Below are positions 29,676 through 40,999 of a stretch of DNA of 64,000 nt, piece after piece; the first letter of the stretch is position 1, and each line of letters opens with the position of its first letter. Below the pieces are notes generated by a model. The model did not search any database. It had not been told where the DNA came from and worked only from the letters and a program-made list of their open reading frames with translations. The stretch is from Closterium sp. Naga37s-1 (Eukaryota > Streptophyta > Zygnematophyceae > Desmidiales > Closteriaceae): the NCBI GenBank assembly GCA_947471745.1, contig CANJKZ010000011.1, positions 1,054,001 through 1,118,000 of the forward strand. Direction: 5' to 3'. The translations under genes were made by a program, and so were the position numbers.

Positions 29676-31640
29676 CGAACAAGGCTGCTCTCCCAAGTCG
29701 GTCAGAAGGTAGGTGAGCCAGCCTAGCTCCTGTGCAGCCATGGCCCCGGCGTAGATCTCAGCCTCACAATTGGAGCTGAGAACCGAAGACAAGCGGGTAG
29801 ACCGCCAAGAAACAGAGCCGGAACCAAGGCTGAAGGTGTAACCCTGTGACGACCGCTGCGTAGCTGAGTCGTCAACCCAGGAGGCGTCTGCGTGACCGGT
29901 GAGGACAACTGGACCCCGTCCTCCAAGCACGAGCCCCATGGCCGACGTACTGCACAAGTAACGCAGTACCCTCTTCGCAGCATCCCAGTGCACCTTTCGT
30001 TGCCTGCCGGGAGCCACGTAGCGAGCCACGAGGCTGAGAGGGTACGCGAAGTCGGGTCGAGTGCACGTCATCAGGTACATGAGGCAACCCATAAGCTCTG
30101 GGTACGGACCACTCGGCTCTACGGACTCATCCGAAGGCGGAGCTGAGAGCGAGTGGTTGGTAGACAGAGGAGTGGTCTGTGGAGAGGAGAACTGGAAGCC
30201 GAAGCGCTGAAGGACCTAGTGCACCATGTGTGACTGAGTCAGGGTAATGGTGCGCCGAGCTCTGTCCCAAGTGATCTGCAAGCCAAGATAGCTGCGGAGT
30301 TCACCCAGGTCAGTGCAGGTATGTCCCTTCTGCAACTCCGACTTCACAAGAGTCAGTGCCTCAGTGTCAGCAGTGGCAAAGACAAGGTCGTCGACGTAGA
30401 CAAGGATGTAGAACGGCGGCAGCGAGGTGTCGGTGCGTAGAAACAGCGACGGGTCAGCAGTAGCAGGAGCAAACCCAAGAGCCGCAAGTGTAGTCCTCAG
30501 TGTGTCGTGCCACTCACGAGGCGCCTGGCGGAGACCGTAGACTGGCCACCGAAGACTCCACTGAGTACCTGCAGGAAAAGACTCAGTGAAACAAGGTGGG
30601 CGGCGCAACCAGATCTCCTCGTGCAGGCTGCCCTGCAGAAATGCTGTGCTGAAGTCCAGAGAGTGCAACTCGTAGTCACGCTGAGCAGCTACGTGCATCA
30701 ACACCCGAAGAGTATTCATCTTCGGGGTGGGGGAGAAGGTCTGGAAGTAGTCAACTCCCTGTCGCTGATTGAAGCCTCTAGCAACGTAACGCGCCTTGAA
30801 GGCAGGCGGAGAACCTGGCGGCCACTTCACCCTGAAGATCCACATGCCATCGACTATCTTCGCCCCAGGTGGGGGAACCTCGTCAACGTAGGTGCCTGTG
30901 GACTTCCAGGATGCCATCTCGACATCCATGGCTGCCTGCCACTGAGAGGAGTAAGGACCCGTAATCGCCTCTGCGTAAGATCGCGGGGTCGGGATGTTTG
31001 GAGCATCCGGGTCTCCCTCAGGGGCAAGCAGCATGGAAGCGAAACAAGGTACAGCAGCTGCAAGAGACTCAAAGTCCTCCTGCCTGTCCTCAAGGACGTC
31101 CGTGCTAAGAGCACACTCACCCCCGACGGACGGAGGACTGGCAGACGCAATCTCAGCAACAAGAGCAGTGGCGTAGTCTAGACGGCAGGCAGCAGCAAAG
31201 TCAAGAAGCTCAGCAACGAGAGCAGACACACCAGCAGACTCAAACGAAGGGTCCGTGACAGCAGTGGCGAGGAGACGAGAGGCAGTGGGACTGGCAGCAC
31301 GAGCGCGGTCAGACTCAGGGTCAGGGACCTCAGGGAGAGAGGACTCAGGAGGAGCAGGTAGAGGAACACGCAGTGGAACAAAGGAAGGACGAAGGGTCAT
31401 AGCGTGCGTGCCAGGGACAGGAGGAGGACGCGAACTAGGAACGCGACGAGCAACGTGAACAGGCGAGACATGACGAGACGCAGGCTCACGACGCTCGGTA
31501 AGACCGCCTGACTGCTCAGTGTACGGAGATGGAGCAGGCAGTGGAGAAGCCGGCTGTAACGGCGGCTGCGACTGGTCAGGCGGGGGACACAAGAGGGGAG
31601 GAGTAAGGGCAGCAGAAGGCGGGGTACCAAGAACCTGCTA
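29676..31640 (-). pseudogene. Copia E: RT and RNase H part
   Basis: Minus strand, continuing E after the copia G insertion. It has RT with WIFRVKWPPGSPPAFKARYVARGF, STAFLQGSLHEEIWLRRPP and YVDDLVFATADTEAL (about 30,381-30,405), then SGPYPELMGCLMYLMTCTRPDFAYPLSLVARYVAPG. RNase H starts GHADASWVDDSATQRSSQGYTF and SNCEAEIYAGAMAAQEL. Upstream, a Ser/Pro-rich region (31,592-31,000) leads into PEGDPDAPNIPTPRSYAEAI. The order matches C and K. Breaks are few here. Confidence 0.88.
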
Positions 31641-31649
31641 CAGCAGGGG

Positions 31650-32300
31650 AACGAAGTACGGTCGCGGCCGCACAGCGCCACCAGGGTCAACATCTCCAGC
31701 TCCTCCAGCTCCAGCACCTCCAACACCAGGGCCTCCAACCCTAGCGCCTCCTGCGCCAGGGCCACCAACTCCAGCTCCTCTAGCTCCAGCGCCACCAGCG
31801 CCAGTAGCACCAGACTCCGTAAGGTCTCCAGCTCCAACACCCTCAACACCACCAGTCCCAGCAGCTCCAGTACCCCGGGTACGAGCACCTCCAGGACCAA
31901 TGGTCGCAGCACCTCCAGGAACACCAGCTCCAGCAGCAACTCCAGTACCTCCAGCTCCAGCAGGGCCAGCACCTCCAGCGCCAGTAGCTCCACTCCAAAG
32001 GGGCGTACGCCAAACAAACCACTCACGCAACTGCTGCGGAGACAGGCTCGGCGAAGCACCAGCAGAACCTCCAAACGAAGCAGCACCCGGAGGCTCCGCA
32101 CCTCCAAACTCCGCACCCCCAGGCTCAACACCCTCAGGCTCAGAACCCCCAAGCTCAGCACCCCCAGTCGCAAGACCCCCAGGCTCAGCACCCCCAGTCT
32201 CAACACCCCCAAGCTCAGCACCCTCAGACTCCGCACCCCCAAGCTCCGCACCACCAGACGCAGCACCCCCAGACGCAGCACCTCGAGCAGCACCTTAGTA
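31650..32300 (-). repeat. Copia E linker repeats
   Basis: Short tandem units, 9-15 bp on the DNA. On the minus strand they encode Gly/Ala-rich GAGGAGARG strings and GGAEPGGAESGG-like strings. They lie in the same integrase-RT position as the repeats in C and J, but with different unit sequences. Confidence 0.8.
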
Positions 32301-32386
32301 GACAGCTACCTCAACAGGCACAGTACCAGGGAGAGGGTCTACCTGAGACACACCTGAGGGAGCAGGACCCTGGGGTGGGAGGGGGT

Positions 32387-33620
32387 CTACCGGAGGGGGA
32401 CCGGGAGCAAGGAAGAGCGGCGGGGCGGGGGAGGGGCAGAGCGGTAGGGGAAGAGATGGTAAAAGGGAACCAACTCGTCAAACGTGACATCCTGAGAGGG
32501 GAAGACATGGCGCGAGGTGGGGTGGTAAAACTGCCAGCCAAGCGCGTCGGGGACAAAGCCAAGGAAGACGCAGGGGATAGCGCGGGGGGAGAGCTTGTCC
32601 GCCGACGTATCGCGAACAAAGGCACAAGATCCCCAGACCCGGAACACCGACGAATCGCCAACCTTCCCCGTCCAACGCAGTGTGGGCGAGGTCTCTGGCA
32701 AAAAGACACGGGGCCAGAGGTTGAGCTGATGCGCAGCGTACTGGACCGCAAACGGCCACACAAAATGGGTAGCAGCCGCATGGATCATGGAGGTACGAGC
32801 GACCTCCATGACTAAGCCAATGCGGCGCTCAGCAATCCCATTTTGCTGAGGGGAGTCCGAAGGCGTGAACGTCTGGAGAATGCCCTCCCCACGACAAAAT
32901 TCCCGCAAGAGGTTGGAGGAGAACTCACCACCTCCGTCAGAGTGCAGACGCAGGACAAGAAGGTCCTGGCCGAAGTGCTCGCGGAGCTGGAGACGGACTG
33001 TGCGGATCCAAGGGATCAAGATATCAACGACCTGACCCTTGCTGCGCAAGGGGAAGACCTTGGTGTACCGCGAGTAGTCATGAACGACCAGCAGAAAGTA
33101 GCGCTCGCGGCTCTGTCCACTGACTCAGGCTGGGCCCCACACGTCCATGTGGAGAGTCTGCAAGGGAGCAGTCGTCGGGGGAAACGAGGAGGAGAGAGGA
33201 GCGGCGCGCTGCCGCCCCTCGACGCAAGGGAGGCAGGGCGGGGCAGGCGAGGGTGGCAGGGGAGGCAGAGATTTGGGGAGACCATAGACAAGAAGACAAG
33301 AGCGCATGCCACGAAGGCGAGGCAGGGAGGGGTGACCCAGGCGGTGGTGCCACAGAAGAGTCTGGTGCGACAGGAGGCGACACGAGCAAGAGCCAGCTAC
33401 CTGACCTGACGCGGACACCTGAGCAGCCGCAGCTACCTGAGAAGGCTCGGTAGCGAGTGTGTACAGACTCGACCCTGGCCGACGGGTGAACGTGGCCAGG
33501 TGACGCCCCGTCCGTGTCCACGTGCAGATCGACACACGCTGACCCCCAGGAGTGGTGATAGTGACCATCACATCCTGGAGGGCAGCGGTACTCACCAAGT
33601 TCGTAGAGAACGAGGGGAGG
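32387..33620 (-). pseudogene. Copia E integrase and pre-integrase region
   Basis: Minus strand. The pre-integrase HHCC region LLWHHRLGHPSLPRLRGM and PCLPCVEGRQRAAP (about 33,350-33,200) is followed by VVHDYSRYTKVFPL, LHSDGGGEFSSNLL, SPQQNGIAERRIGLVMEVARTSM and FRVWGSCAFVRDTSADKLS, then VFLGFVPDALGWQFYHPTSR. This is the DDE integrase of the short-LTR lineage. Fossil. Confidence 0.85.
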
Positions 33621-33628
33621 TGAAGACC

Positions 33629-35220
33629 TTACAGTGAGCCGGACGGAACCGCCGGACATGGGAGGACAGTGGAGGAACGGGCCACGACCGGGCCCCTAGA
33701 GGGGTCAGCCAGTCTGACCGGGACAAGTGCAGGAAGAGGAGTGAGGGTGGTGCTGTCACGAAAGAAACAGCGCGAGGCGCCGGAGTCCAACGTGAAAGAG
33801 TGCAAGGCCTCAGCAGGCACAGTACCAGAGAGAGTACCAGACTCACTAGCACCTAGAGCAGCAGCGGCTATACCTGGGTCAGGCGTCACACACCGGTAAC
33901 AGTCACCCTCAGCACTAACAGACAAAGCATACATAGCAGAGAGAATAGCATCAAATTCTAGGTCAGAGATAGCAATCCTAGACTTAAGCAGATCTGCCCA
34001 GCGAGGGAGCTCGACGTCGTCACCAAACTCAGCACGCCAAGCGTCGTCGAGACGGGAGAAGCAGTGGTGCTGAGTGTGGAGCCACCCGCAAGCCTGACCA
34101 GCACGGTCACCTGTGCGAATGACATACGGGCAACTACCCCCAGACGCCCCACGCAGAAACCACTCACGAAGCTGCTGGGGAGACGGGGTCTCGCTCCGAC
34201 GCTGCTGCTGCTGAAGCTGGCCACCCCCAGTACCGACACGCCAAGCGCTAGTCCCACCGCTACCAGTCCCACTGCCTCCACTGCCGCCACTCCCACCGCT
34301 GCCTCCACCTCCGTCACCAGAGCTCCCACTCCCACCAACAGTCCCACCGCCGCTACCACCTCCACTGCTGCCCCCACCACCACTCCCGCTGCCACCTCCA
34401 CCACCGCCGCTGCCACCTCCACCACCCTTGCCACCCTTGCCCTTGCTGCTGCAGCGCTTCGCACTAGCAGAAGCAGCCCCGACATCCTCAGAAACAGAGA
34501 CGTCTGCAGCAGCAGAGGCGTAGGAGTGGGCAAGGGGGGAGGGGGAACACCCCTCAAAGAAGGGCGGGCGCGGAGTACCACGAGCAGCACCTACAGCAAC
34601 TACACTAGTCTCAGCTGCGAGGGGATGCTGCTCGAGGAGGTCAACAGTGAGGGAGGTGGGGTCAAGAGAGAGGAAGTGGTCCCTGACAGAGCGAAGAGAG
34701 TCAGGGAGGCGGGTGACTATAAAGTAGAGAGTGATGTACATGGGGGGGGGGGGGGGGGTTTCTTGTCAAGGAACTCAGCAGAAACGGCAGCGCGGTAGCG
34801 AGCGTCACTAGCGCGAAGGTGGGAAACAAGGTCCTCGACTGTGGTGAAAGCGGACAGCTCGGAGAACAGGTAGGGCAGAAGAAGGCTGCCTAGAGCAGTA
34901 GTGGCAGGGGAGGAGTATCGAGCGACTACAGCGTCGTACAGTGCCTGCGCTGTCCTGTGCTGTCCGAAGTGAGCGCATTCAGCTAATGGTAGGTAGATGC
35001 GAATGGCTAAGCGGGCAGCAGCATCACGAATAAGCCACTGTGAGCGAGTCGAACTGTCACATGTGGCGGGAGGAGCAGTAGCAGCGCCTGACGCTAGGTC
35101 AAACAGCGAGACACTGTCCTTAGAATCGCTCAGTAGGTACAGCTGCAGGTCGTCTAGCCACGTGTCAAACTGAACTGGTCTTCCCTCATGATCAAACGCG
35201 AGAACCCAAAGTGAAGCCAT
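33629..35220 (-). pseudogene. Copia E gag and protease
   Basis: The gag ATG is at 35,218-35,220 (MASLWVLAFDHEG). N-terminal gag is 35,220-34,620. A Gly/Ser repeat region follows at 34,440-34,300, then the variant knuckle CPYVIRTGDRAGQACGWLHTQHHC (C-x13-C-x3-H-x4-C, about 34,140-34,060), the FSRLDDAWRAEFGDDVELPRW block, and the protease site TLDSGASRCFF (about 33,785). It has some breaks. Confidence 0.87.
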
Positions 35221-35289
35221 AGCTGTGCAGCACGCAGGATAGCAGTAGTAGCAGCAGTAGCAGCTGTAGAAGTAGCAGCAGTGACAGTA

Positions 35290-36165
35290 CGGGCCGTAGC
35301 AGTAGCTGTAGCATTAGCTAGGTACGGGGCCGGGCGTGCCTAGGGACCGGGCCGGGCGCTGGGCTAGGTACTGGGCCGCGCGGGGCTAGGGACCGGGCCG
35401 AGCGCGGGCTAGGTACGGGGCCAGGCGCTGGGCGAGGGGCGGGGCCGGGCGCTGGGCGAGGGGCGGGGCCGGGCGCGGGCTAGGGTCGGGGCCGGGCGCG
35501 GGCTAGTGTCGGGGCCGGGCGCTGGGCTAGGTACGGGGCCGGGCGGGGCTAGGGACCAGGCCGGGCGTGGGCTAGGTACGGGGCCGGGCGCTGGGCGAGG
35601 GACGGGGCCGAGCGCTGGGCGAGGGGCGGGGCCGGGCACAGGCTAGGGTTGGGGCCGGGCGCTGGGTTAGGTACGGGGCCGGGCGGGGCTAGGGACTAGG
35701 CCGGGCGCGGGCTAGGTACGGGCTGGGCGCGGGCGTGAGACGGGGCCGGGCGCGGGCTAGGTAAGGGCCGGGCGCAGGCTAGGTACGGGCCGGTCGCGGG
35801 CTAGGTACGGGCCGGGCGCGGCCGAGAAACGGGGCCGGGCGTGGGCTAGGTACGGGCCGGGCGCGGGCGAGAGACGGGGCCGGGCGCGGACTAGGGACGG
35901 GCGGGTCGCGGGCTAGGTATGGGCCGATCGCACGCTAGGTACGGGCTGGGCGCGGGCGAGAGATGGGCCGGGCGCAGGGCTAGGAACGGGCCTATCGCGG
36001 GCTAGGTACGGGCCGATCGCGGGCTAGGTATGGGCCGGGCGCGGGCAAGAGACGGGGCCGGGCGCGGGCTAGTTACGGGCCGGGCGCGGGCTAGGAACGG
36101 GGCCGGGCATGGGGCTAGGGGCCGACGGGTCGCAAAGGCTAGGAGCGACGGGCCTAGGGGGGGGT
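35290..36165 (-). repeat. GC-rich minisatellite leader of copia E
   Basis: About 40 imperfect copies of a unit of about 20-22 bp (plus strand ggccgggcgcgggctaggtac), upstream of the gag ATG. Its unit is unlike those of C, L, J and A. Confidence 0.9.
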
Positions 36166-36198
36166 ACTTGCAGCGTAGCAGGTGGTGAGCCCAAGTAA

Positions 36199-36345
36199 CC
36201 TGCTATGATTCCATGTGAAAATAACGAACGAGAATGGATGAACTAGGAAAGAGTTGGATACAAGTACTAACCCTACTTGGGTTGTACCCCTTATGGGCTA
36301 CCCCACAATAGCCTACACAAATGTAAAAGCTATAATGTTGTGACA
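36199..36345 (-). repeat. 5' LTR (36,214-36,345) and primer site of copia E
   Basis: The LTR is 132 bp. The primer site at 36,199-36,213 is a diverged form (TGGAATCATAGCAGG) of the tRNA-Met type. The outer flank CTTCC at 36,346-36,350 equals 15,927-15,931. Confidence 0.85.
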
Positions 36346-36967
36346 CTTCCCAACTTCGCGTTTTGATCGCGGAGGCTCCGACAACGATTATTGTAGCTAT
36401 TGACCTGATCCCCTGTTGCCATTTTTGTCTCCAGTAGCTGCTGGAGCAGGCGGCTCGATGAAACCGAATCCTTCTGTTGATACACATCGTTAAGGTGCCG
36501 CCGGGCATCGAGGGCTGGAGCAGACATGGTCTTGTACGAACGAATGCTCAACTGCTCCGCCGGCGACATGTTCCGCAGTATGACGCCATACGCCATTAGT
36601 GATTCGTTGTAGTACTGAGCCCTGGCGTCAGCGGTGTCTTCAGCAGGTCACGAGTAGCTCCTGTCAAAATAATGGAATATCTGCGCATTTTGTAGCAGCA
36701 GCTCCAGCTCGAAGCTCCACGTATAGAAGTCTCTTCAGTCAAAACACATACCTGTCTTTATTTTCGATATGCTCAGGAACCTTGATTGAGTAGAGAGAAT
36801 TTCTTCTTCGCTAGGACGGGGAGTCTTGGGAGTTGAGCCATTTTTTTCGAAGGAGAAGGTGTGCGGGGCAGTATTGTGGCCGTTCGAGCGTGTGCCGGAC
36901 GCCTCCTTAGATCGCCGAAGATTTCGGAGGTGGCAGTGCGAAGGATTCCTGGGTCGCTCTCATACCA
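36346..36967 (-). pseudogene. Copia D: gag N-terminal half, leader and primer site
   Basis: Minus strand, upstream part of D. The primer site TGGTATGAGAGCG (36,955-36,967) abuts the 5' LTR. After a leader containing MAQLPRLPVLAKKKF-like sequence, a frame from about 36,596 reads MAYGVILRNMSPAEQLSIRS and LDARRHLNDVYQQKDS, then RLLQQLLETKMATGD. This is the usual pattern of a UBN2-type copia gag. The sequence is broken off by the E insertion at CTTCC. Confidence 0.7.
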
Positions 36968-37405
36968 TGCTGCGATCAGAAGTTGATCGTAACCAGGATC
37001 ACCTCATGAAGGTTAGCACACAACTAGGTAGTGGTGGTGGGCCCTTGACCTCAAATCAGAGTGAATGTAAACTGATTGAGATTAATTAAAACATGCAAAT
37101 ACAAGCATATAAATAAGAGTACAAGGTGGAATACGAAACGTCATAGCTAGCCATGCACTCTAAGGGGTACATTCCCTTATTGAGGCGAAACTCAACCGTG
37201 CGACTCCATACGGTTACGAACTGCTCGGGCAGAATCCTCGCCACTACTGCTGCCAAATGCTGTCTACCCTGACGGTCCAGATGCTTCGTAACCGTACGAC
37301 CCTTCGCGTCACTTCCACCCTTTCATCTTCAGAATCAGTACTGCATGCTTCGATTGCTACTGTCAGGGATGCACAGTAACACTTCGTCTTTTACTATTCA
37401 TAACA
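36968..37405 (-). repeat. 5' LTR of copia D (438 bp)
   Basis: TGTTATG...GCAGCA in element sense. It is homologous along its full length to the copia F LTR at 20,069-20,506. It carries the outer flank aagcg (37,406-37,410). No partner LTR of D is seen within the window. Confidence 0.85.
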
Positions 37406-37631
37406 AAGCGCGAGTCTAGAATGGCAAAATTACATATTTACTGAACTTGAAATTAGGTTTGCGAATGTTTACGAGTGCTGAATTCGCCAAACTAGGGTGG
37501 CAAAATGTGACGAGTGCAGAATGAACTGAGCAAGATGTTTGACCACCTTCTAGTTCAAGAATCTTGAACGCTACACAAAGGACAAAAGAGCTACCGTATC
37601 GCCCCGGATATAACCGCAGGCCTATTAAAAG
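37406..37631. other. AT-richer spacer
   Basis: No gene seen. It contains taccgtatcgccccggatataa near 37,593, resembling the start of terminal sequences seen in some DNA transposons, but there is no paired end, so no call is made. Confidence 0.4.
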
Positions 37632-38455
37632 CGAGTCGGTGTTCCGGGTATGGGGCTCTTGTGCCTTTGTTCGCGATACGTCCGCAGACAAGCTTTCCCC
37701 CTGACGCGCCTAGCTGGCAGTTTTACCACCCCACCTCGCGCCGTGTCTTCCCTTCTCAGGATGTCACGTTTGACGAATCGGTTCCCTTTTACCGTCTCTT
37801 TCCCTACCGCTCTGCCCCTCCCCCACCCCTGCCACTCTTCCTTGCTCCCGGCCCCCCTCCGGTAGACCCCCTTCCCCCCCAGGGTCTTGCTCCCTCAGGT
37901 GTGTATCAGGTAGACCCTCTCCCTGGTACTGTGCCTGTTGAGGTAGCTGTCGACTAAGGTGCTGCTCGAGGTGCTGCGTCTGGGGGTGCTGCGTCTGGGT
38001 GTGCGGAGCTTGGGGGTGCTGAGTCTGAGGGTGCCGGGACTGGGGGTGCTGAGCCTGGGGGTGCGGAGCCTGGGGGTGCTGAGCCTACGGGTGTGGAGCC
38101 TGGGGGTGCTGAGCCTGAGGGTGTGGAGCCCGGGGGTGCTGAGTCTGAGGGTGCGGAGTCTGGGGGTGCTGAGCCTCGGGGTACTACTTCTTCTGGAGAT
38201 CCTGCGGGTGCTTCGTCACGACTGTCTCCCCGGCCGGAGCCTCTCTCCCCGCAGCAGCTGCGCGAGTGATTTGCTCAGCGCACACGCCTTCGGAGTGGAG
38301 CTGCCGGAGCTGGAGACTCTTCTGCTGAAGACACTAGAGCTGGAGGTGTTGGAGCTACTTGTCTTGGAGGTGTTGGAGTTACTGCTGGAGCTGGTGGTAC
38401 CGGAGGTGCTGCAGCTGCTGGTCCTAGAGGTGCTCGTACCAGGGGTACTGGAGCT
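37632..38455 (+). pseudogene. Copia L-family piece on the plus strand: integrase end and linker
   Basis: The plus strand reads SVFRVWGSCAFVRDTSADK, QFYHPTSRRVFPSQDVTFDESVPFYRLFPYRSAPPPP, then the repeat linker (about 37,950-38,200) and EPLSPQQLRE. It abuts, head to head, the minus-strand integrase of L, which stops at the point in the family sequence where this piece begins. Either an internal inversion or two separate insertions could explain it. Fossil. Confidence 0.75.
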
Positions 38456-38469
38456 AAACGCAGTGTCGG

Positions 38470-39168
38470 TGAGGTCTCCGGCAAGGAGACACGAGTCCAG
38501 AGGTTGAGCTGATGAGCAGCGTACCGGACCGCAAACGGCCACAGAAAATGGGGAGCAGCCGCATTGATCATGGAGGTACGAGCGACCTCCATAACTAAGC
38601 CAATGCAGCGCTCAGCAATCCCATTTTTCTGAGGGGAGTCTGGAAGCGTGAACGACTAGATAATGCCCTCCCCACGACAAAAGTCCCGCAAGAGGTCGGA
38701 GGAGAATTCACCACCTCTGTCAGAGTGCAGACGCAGGACAGGAAGGTCCGCACGGAACAGCTCGCGGAGCAGGAGACGAACTGCGCGGATCCAAGGGATC
38801 AAGACATCAGTGACCTCACCCTTGCTGCGCAAGGGGGAGACCGTTGTGTAACGTGTGTAGTCATCAACAATCAGCAGAAAGTAGCGCTCGCGGCCCTGTC
38901 CACTGACGCGGGCTGGGCCCCACACGTCCATGTGGAGAGTCTGCAGGGGAGCAGTCGTCGGGGGAAACGAGGAGTGAGGAGCAGCGCGCTGCCACCCCTC
39001 GACACAAGGAAGGCAGGGCGGGACAGGCGAGGGCGGGAGGGGAGGCAGAGACCTGGGAAGACCAGAGACAAGGAGGCGGGAGTGCATGCCACGAAGGCCT
39101 GGCAGGGACGGGTGATCAAGGCGGTGGTGCCACAGAAGAGTCTTGTGCGACAAGAGGCACACGAGCAA
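38470..39168 (-). pseudogene. Copia L pre-integrase and integrase core
   Basis: LLWHHRLDHPSLPGL, PCLPCVEGWQRAAP, LIVDDYTRYTTVSPL, LRLHSDRGGEFSSDLL and GIAERCIGLVMEVARTSMI are all visible on the minus strand. These are the zinc region and the DDE core of the same lineage as C and E. Confidence 0.82.
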
Positions 39169-39175
39169 GGGGGTG

Positions 39176-40975
39176 CTACCGGACCAGATGCGGACACCTG
39201 GCGGACGCAGCTACCTGAGAAGGCTCGATAGCTAGTGTGTATAGACTCGACCCAGGCCGACGAGTGAACGTGGCCAGGTGACGTCCCGTCCGTGTACACG
39301 TGTAGATCGACACACGCTGACCCCCAGGCTTGGTGATAGTGACCATCGCATCCTGGAGGGCAGCGGTACTCACCAAGTTCGTAGAGAACAAGGGGAGGTG
39401 AAGACCTAACAGTGAGCCAAACGGAACCGCCGGACACGGGAGAACAGTGGAGGAACGGGCATGGACTGGGCCCCCTGAGGGTTCAGCCAGTCTGACTGGT
39501 ACAGGTGCAGAGAGAGGAGTGAGGGTGGTGCTGTCGCGAAAGAAACAGCGTGAAGCACCTGACTCAAGTGTAAAGGTGTGCAAGGCCTCAGCAGGCGCAG
39601 TACCAGGGAGAGCAGACTCACTAGCACCTAGAGCAGCAGCCTCTATACCTGGGTTAGGCGGCACACATAGGTAACAGTCACCCTCAGCACTAACTGACAA
39701 GGCATACATAGCAGCAAGGATAGCATCATAGTCTATGTCAAAGATAGCAACTCCAGACCTAAGCAGCTCTGCCCAGCGGGGGCGCTCGGCCTCGTCACCA
39801 AACTCTGCGCGCCAAGCGTCATCGAGGCAGGAGAAGCAGCGGTGCTGAGTGTGAGGCTTCCCGCATGTCTAACCAGCACGGTCACCCGTGCGAATGACAT
39901 ACGGGCAGCTACCACTACCCTCTGACGCCCCACGCTGAGAAAACCACTCACGAAGCAGCTGGGGTGACGGGGTCTCACTCCGTCGCTGCTACTGCTGCCT
40001 CTGGCCACTACTAGAACCTCCCCGCTGAGCTGCTCCAGCCCTACCGCCACCACTCCCACTGCCGCCACTACCGCCACCCCCACCGCTGCCACCATCACCG
40101 CCGCCAAATCCCCCACTCCCGCCACCACTCCCACCACCGCCACCACCTCCACTGCTGCCCCCACCACCACCCCCGCTGCCACCGCCACCACCCCTGCCAC
40201 CCTTGCCCTTGCTGCTGCGGCGCTTCCCACTAGCAGAAGCAGCCCCAACATCCTCAGCACCAAGGACGTGAACAGCAGCAGCAGAGGCATAGGAGGGGGC
40301 AAGGGGGGAGGGGGAACACCCCTCAAGGAAAGGCGTGCGAGGAGTGCCACGAGCAGCACCTACAGCAACTACACTAGTCTCAGCTGTAAGGAGTTCCTGC
40401 TCGAGTAGGTCAACAGTGAGGGCTGTGGGGTCAAGTGCGAGAAAGTGGTCCCTGACAGCGCGAAGAGAGTCAGGGAGGCGGGTGACTATAAAGTAGAGAG
40501 TGATGTACATCGCGGGCGGGTTCCTGTCAAGGAACTCTGCTGGGAGGGCAGCACGGTAGCGAGCGTTGCTAGTGCGAAGGTGGGTAACTATGTCCTCCAC
40601 TGTGGCAAAGGTGGACAGCTCAGGAAACAGGTAGGGCAGTAGAAGACGGCCTAGAGCAGTAGTGGCAGGCAAGGACTAACGGGTGACTACAGCGTCGTAC
40701 AGTGCCTGTGCAGTCCGGTGCTGTCCGAAGTGAGTGCATTCGGCTAACGGTAGGTGGTTGCGAATGGCTAAATGAGTAGCAGCGTCACGAGTAAGCCACT
40801 GCGAGCGAGTCGCACTCTTTGCTGTGGCGGGAGGGGCGAGAGAGGCTCCGGGTGTGTGGTCAAACAACAAAACGCTGTCTCTAGAGTCGCTCAGTAGGTG
40901 TAAGTCGTCGAGCCACGTGTCGAACTGGATCCGACGGCCCTCATGGTCAAACGCGAGGACGCGGAGAGAAGCCAT
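39176..40975 (-). pseudogene. Copia L gag and protease
   Basis: The minus-strand gag starts MASLRVLAFDHEGRRIQFDTW. YITLYFIVTRLPDSLRAVRDHFLALDP follows (about 40,510-40,430), then a Gly-rich repeat (40,040-40,200), the variant knuckle region near 39,870, MYALSVSAEGDCYLCVPPNPGIEAAALGAS (39,709-39,620) and the protease region ending VSTAALQDAMVTITKPGGQRV. Several breaks. Confidence 0.82.
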
Positions 40976-40999
40976 AGCAGCGCCGCACGCAGGGCGGGC

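Larger units (their letters stand above)
15932..36345 (-). mobile_element. Copia E: old LTR retrotransposon with two large inserts
   Basis: LTRs at 15,932-16,063 and 36,214-36,345 (132 bp, four differences) are flanked by the 5 bp repeat CTTCC (15,927-15,931 and 36,346-36,350). The E sequence itself consists of 15,932-16,317, 23,035-23,267 and 29,676-36,345. Inserted material is 16,318-23,034 (Crypton plus copia F) and 23,268-29,680 (copia G with its CGAAC duplication). E itself sits inside copia D. It has about 3% LTR divergence and several breaks, and it is older than G and probably than C. It belongs to the same lineage as C, with minisatellite leader and repeat linker. Confidence 0.88.

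Noticed and set aside
20069-37405. A single element bounded by the two 438 bp LTRs
   Set aside because: It would partly overlap copia E, whose ends and target duplication are better supported.
37590-37625. DNA-transposon terminus-like sequence taccgtatcgccccgg
   Set aside because: No partner inverted repeat or duplication was found, so it stays an unannotated spacer.
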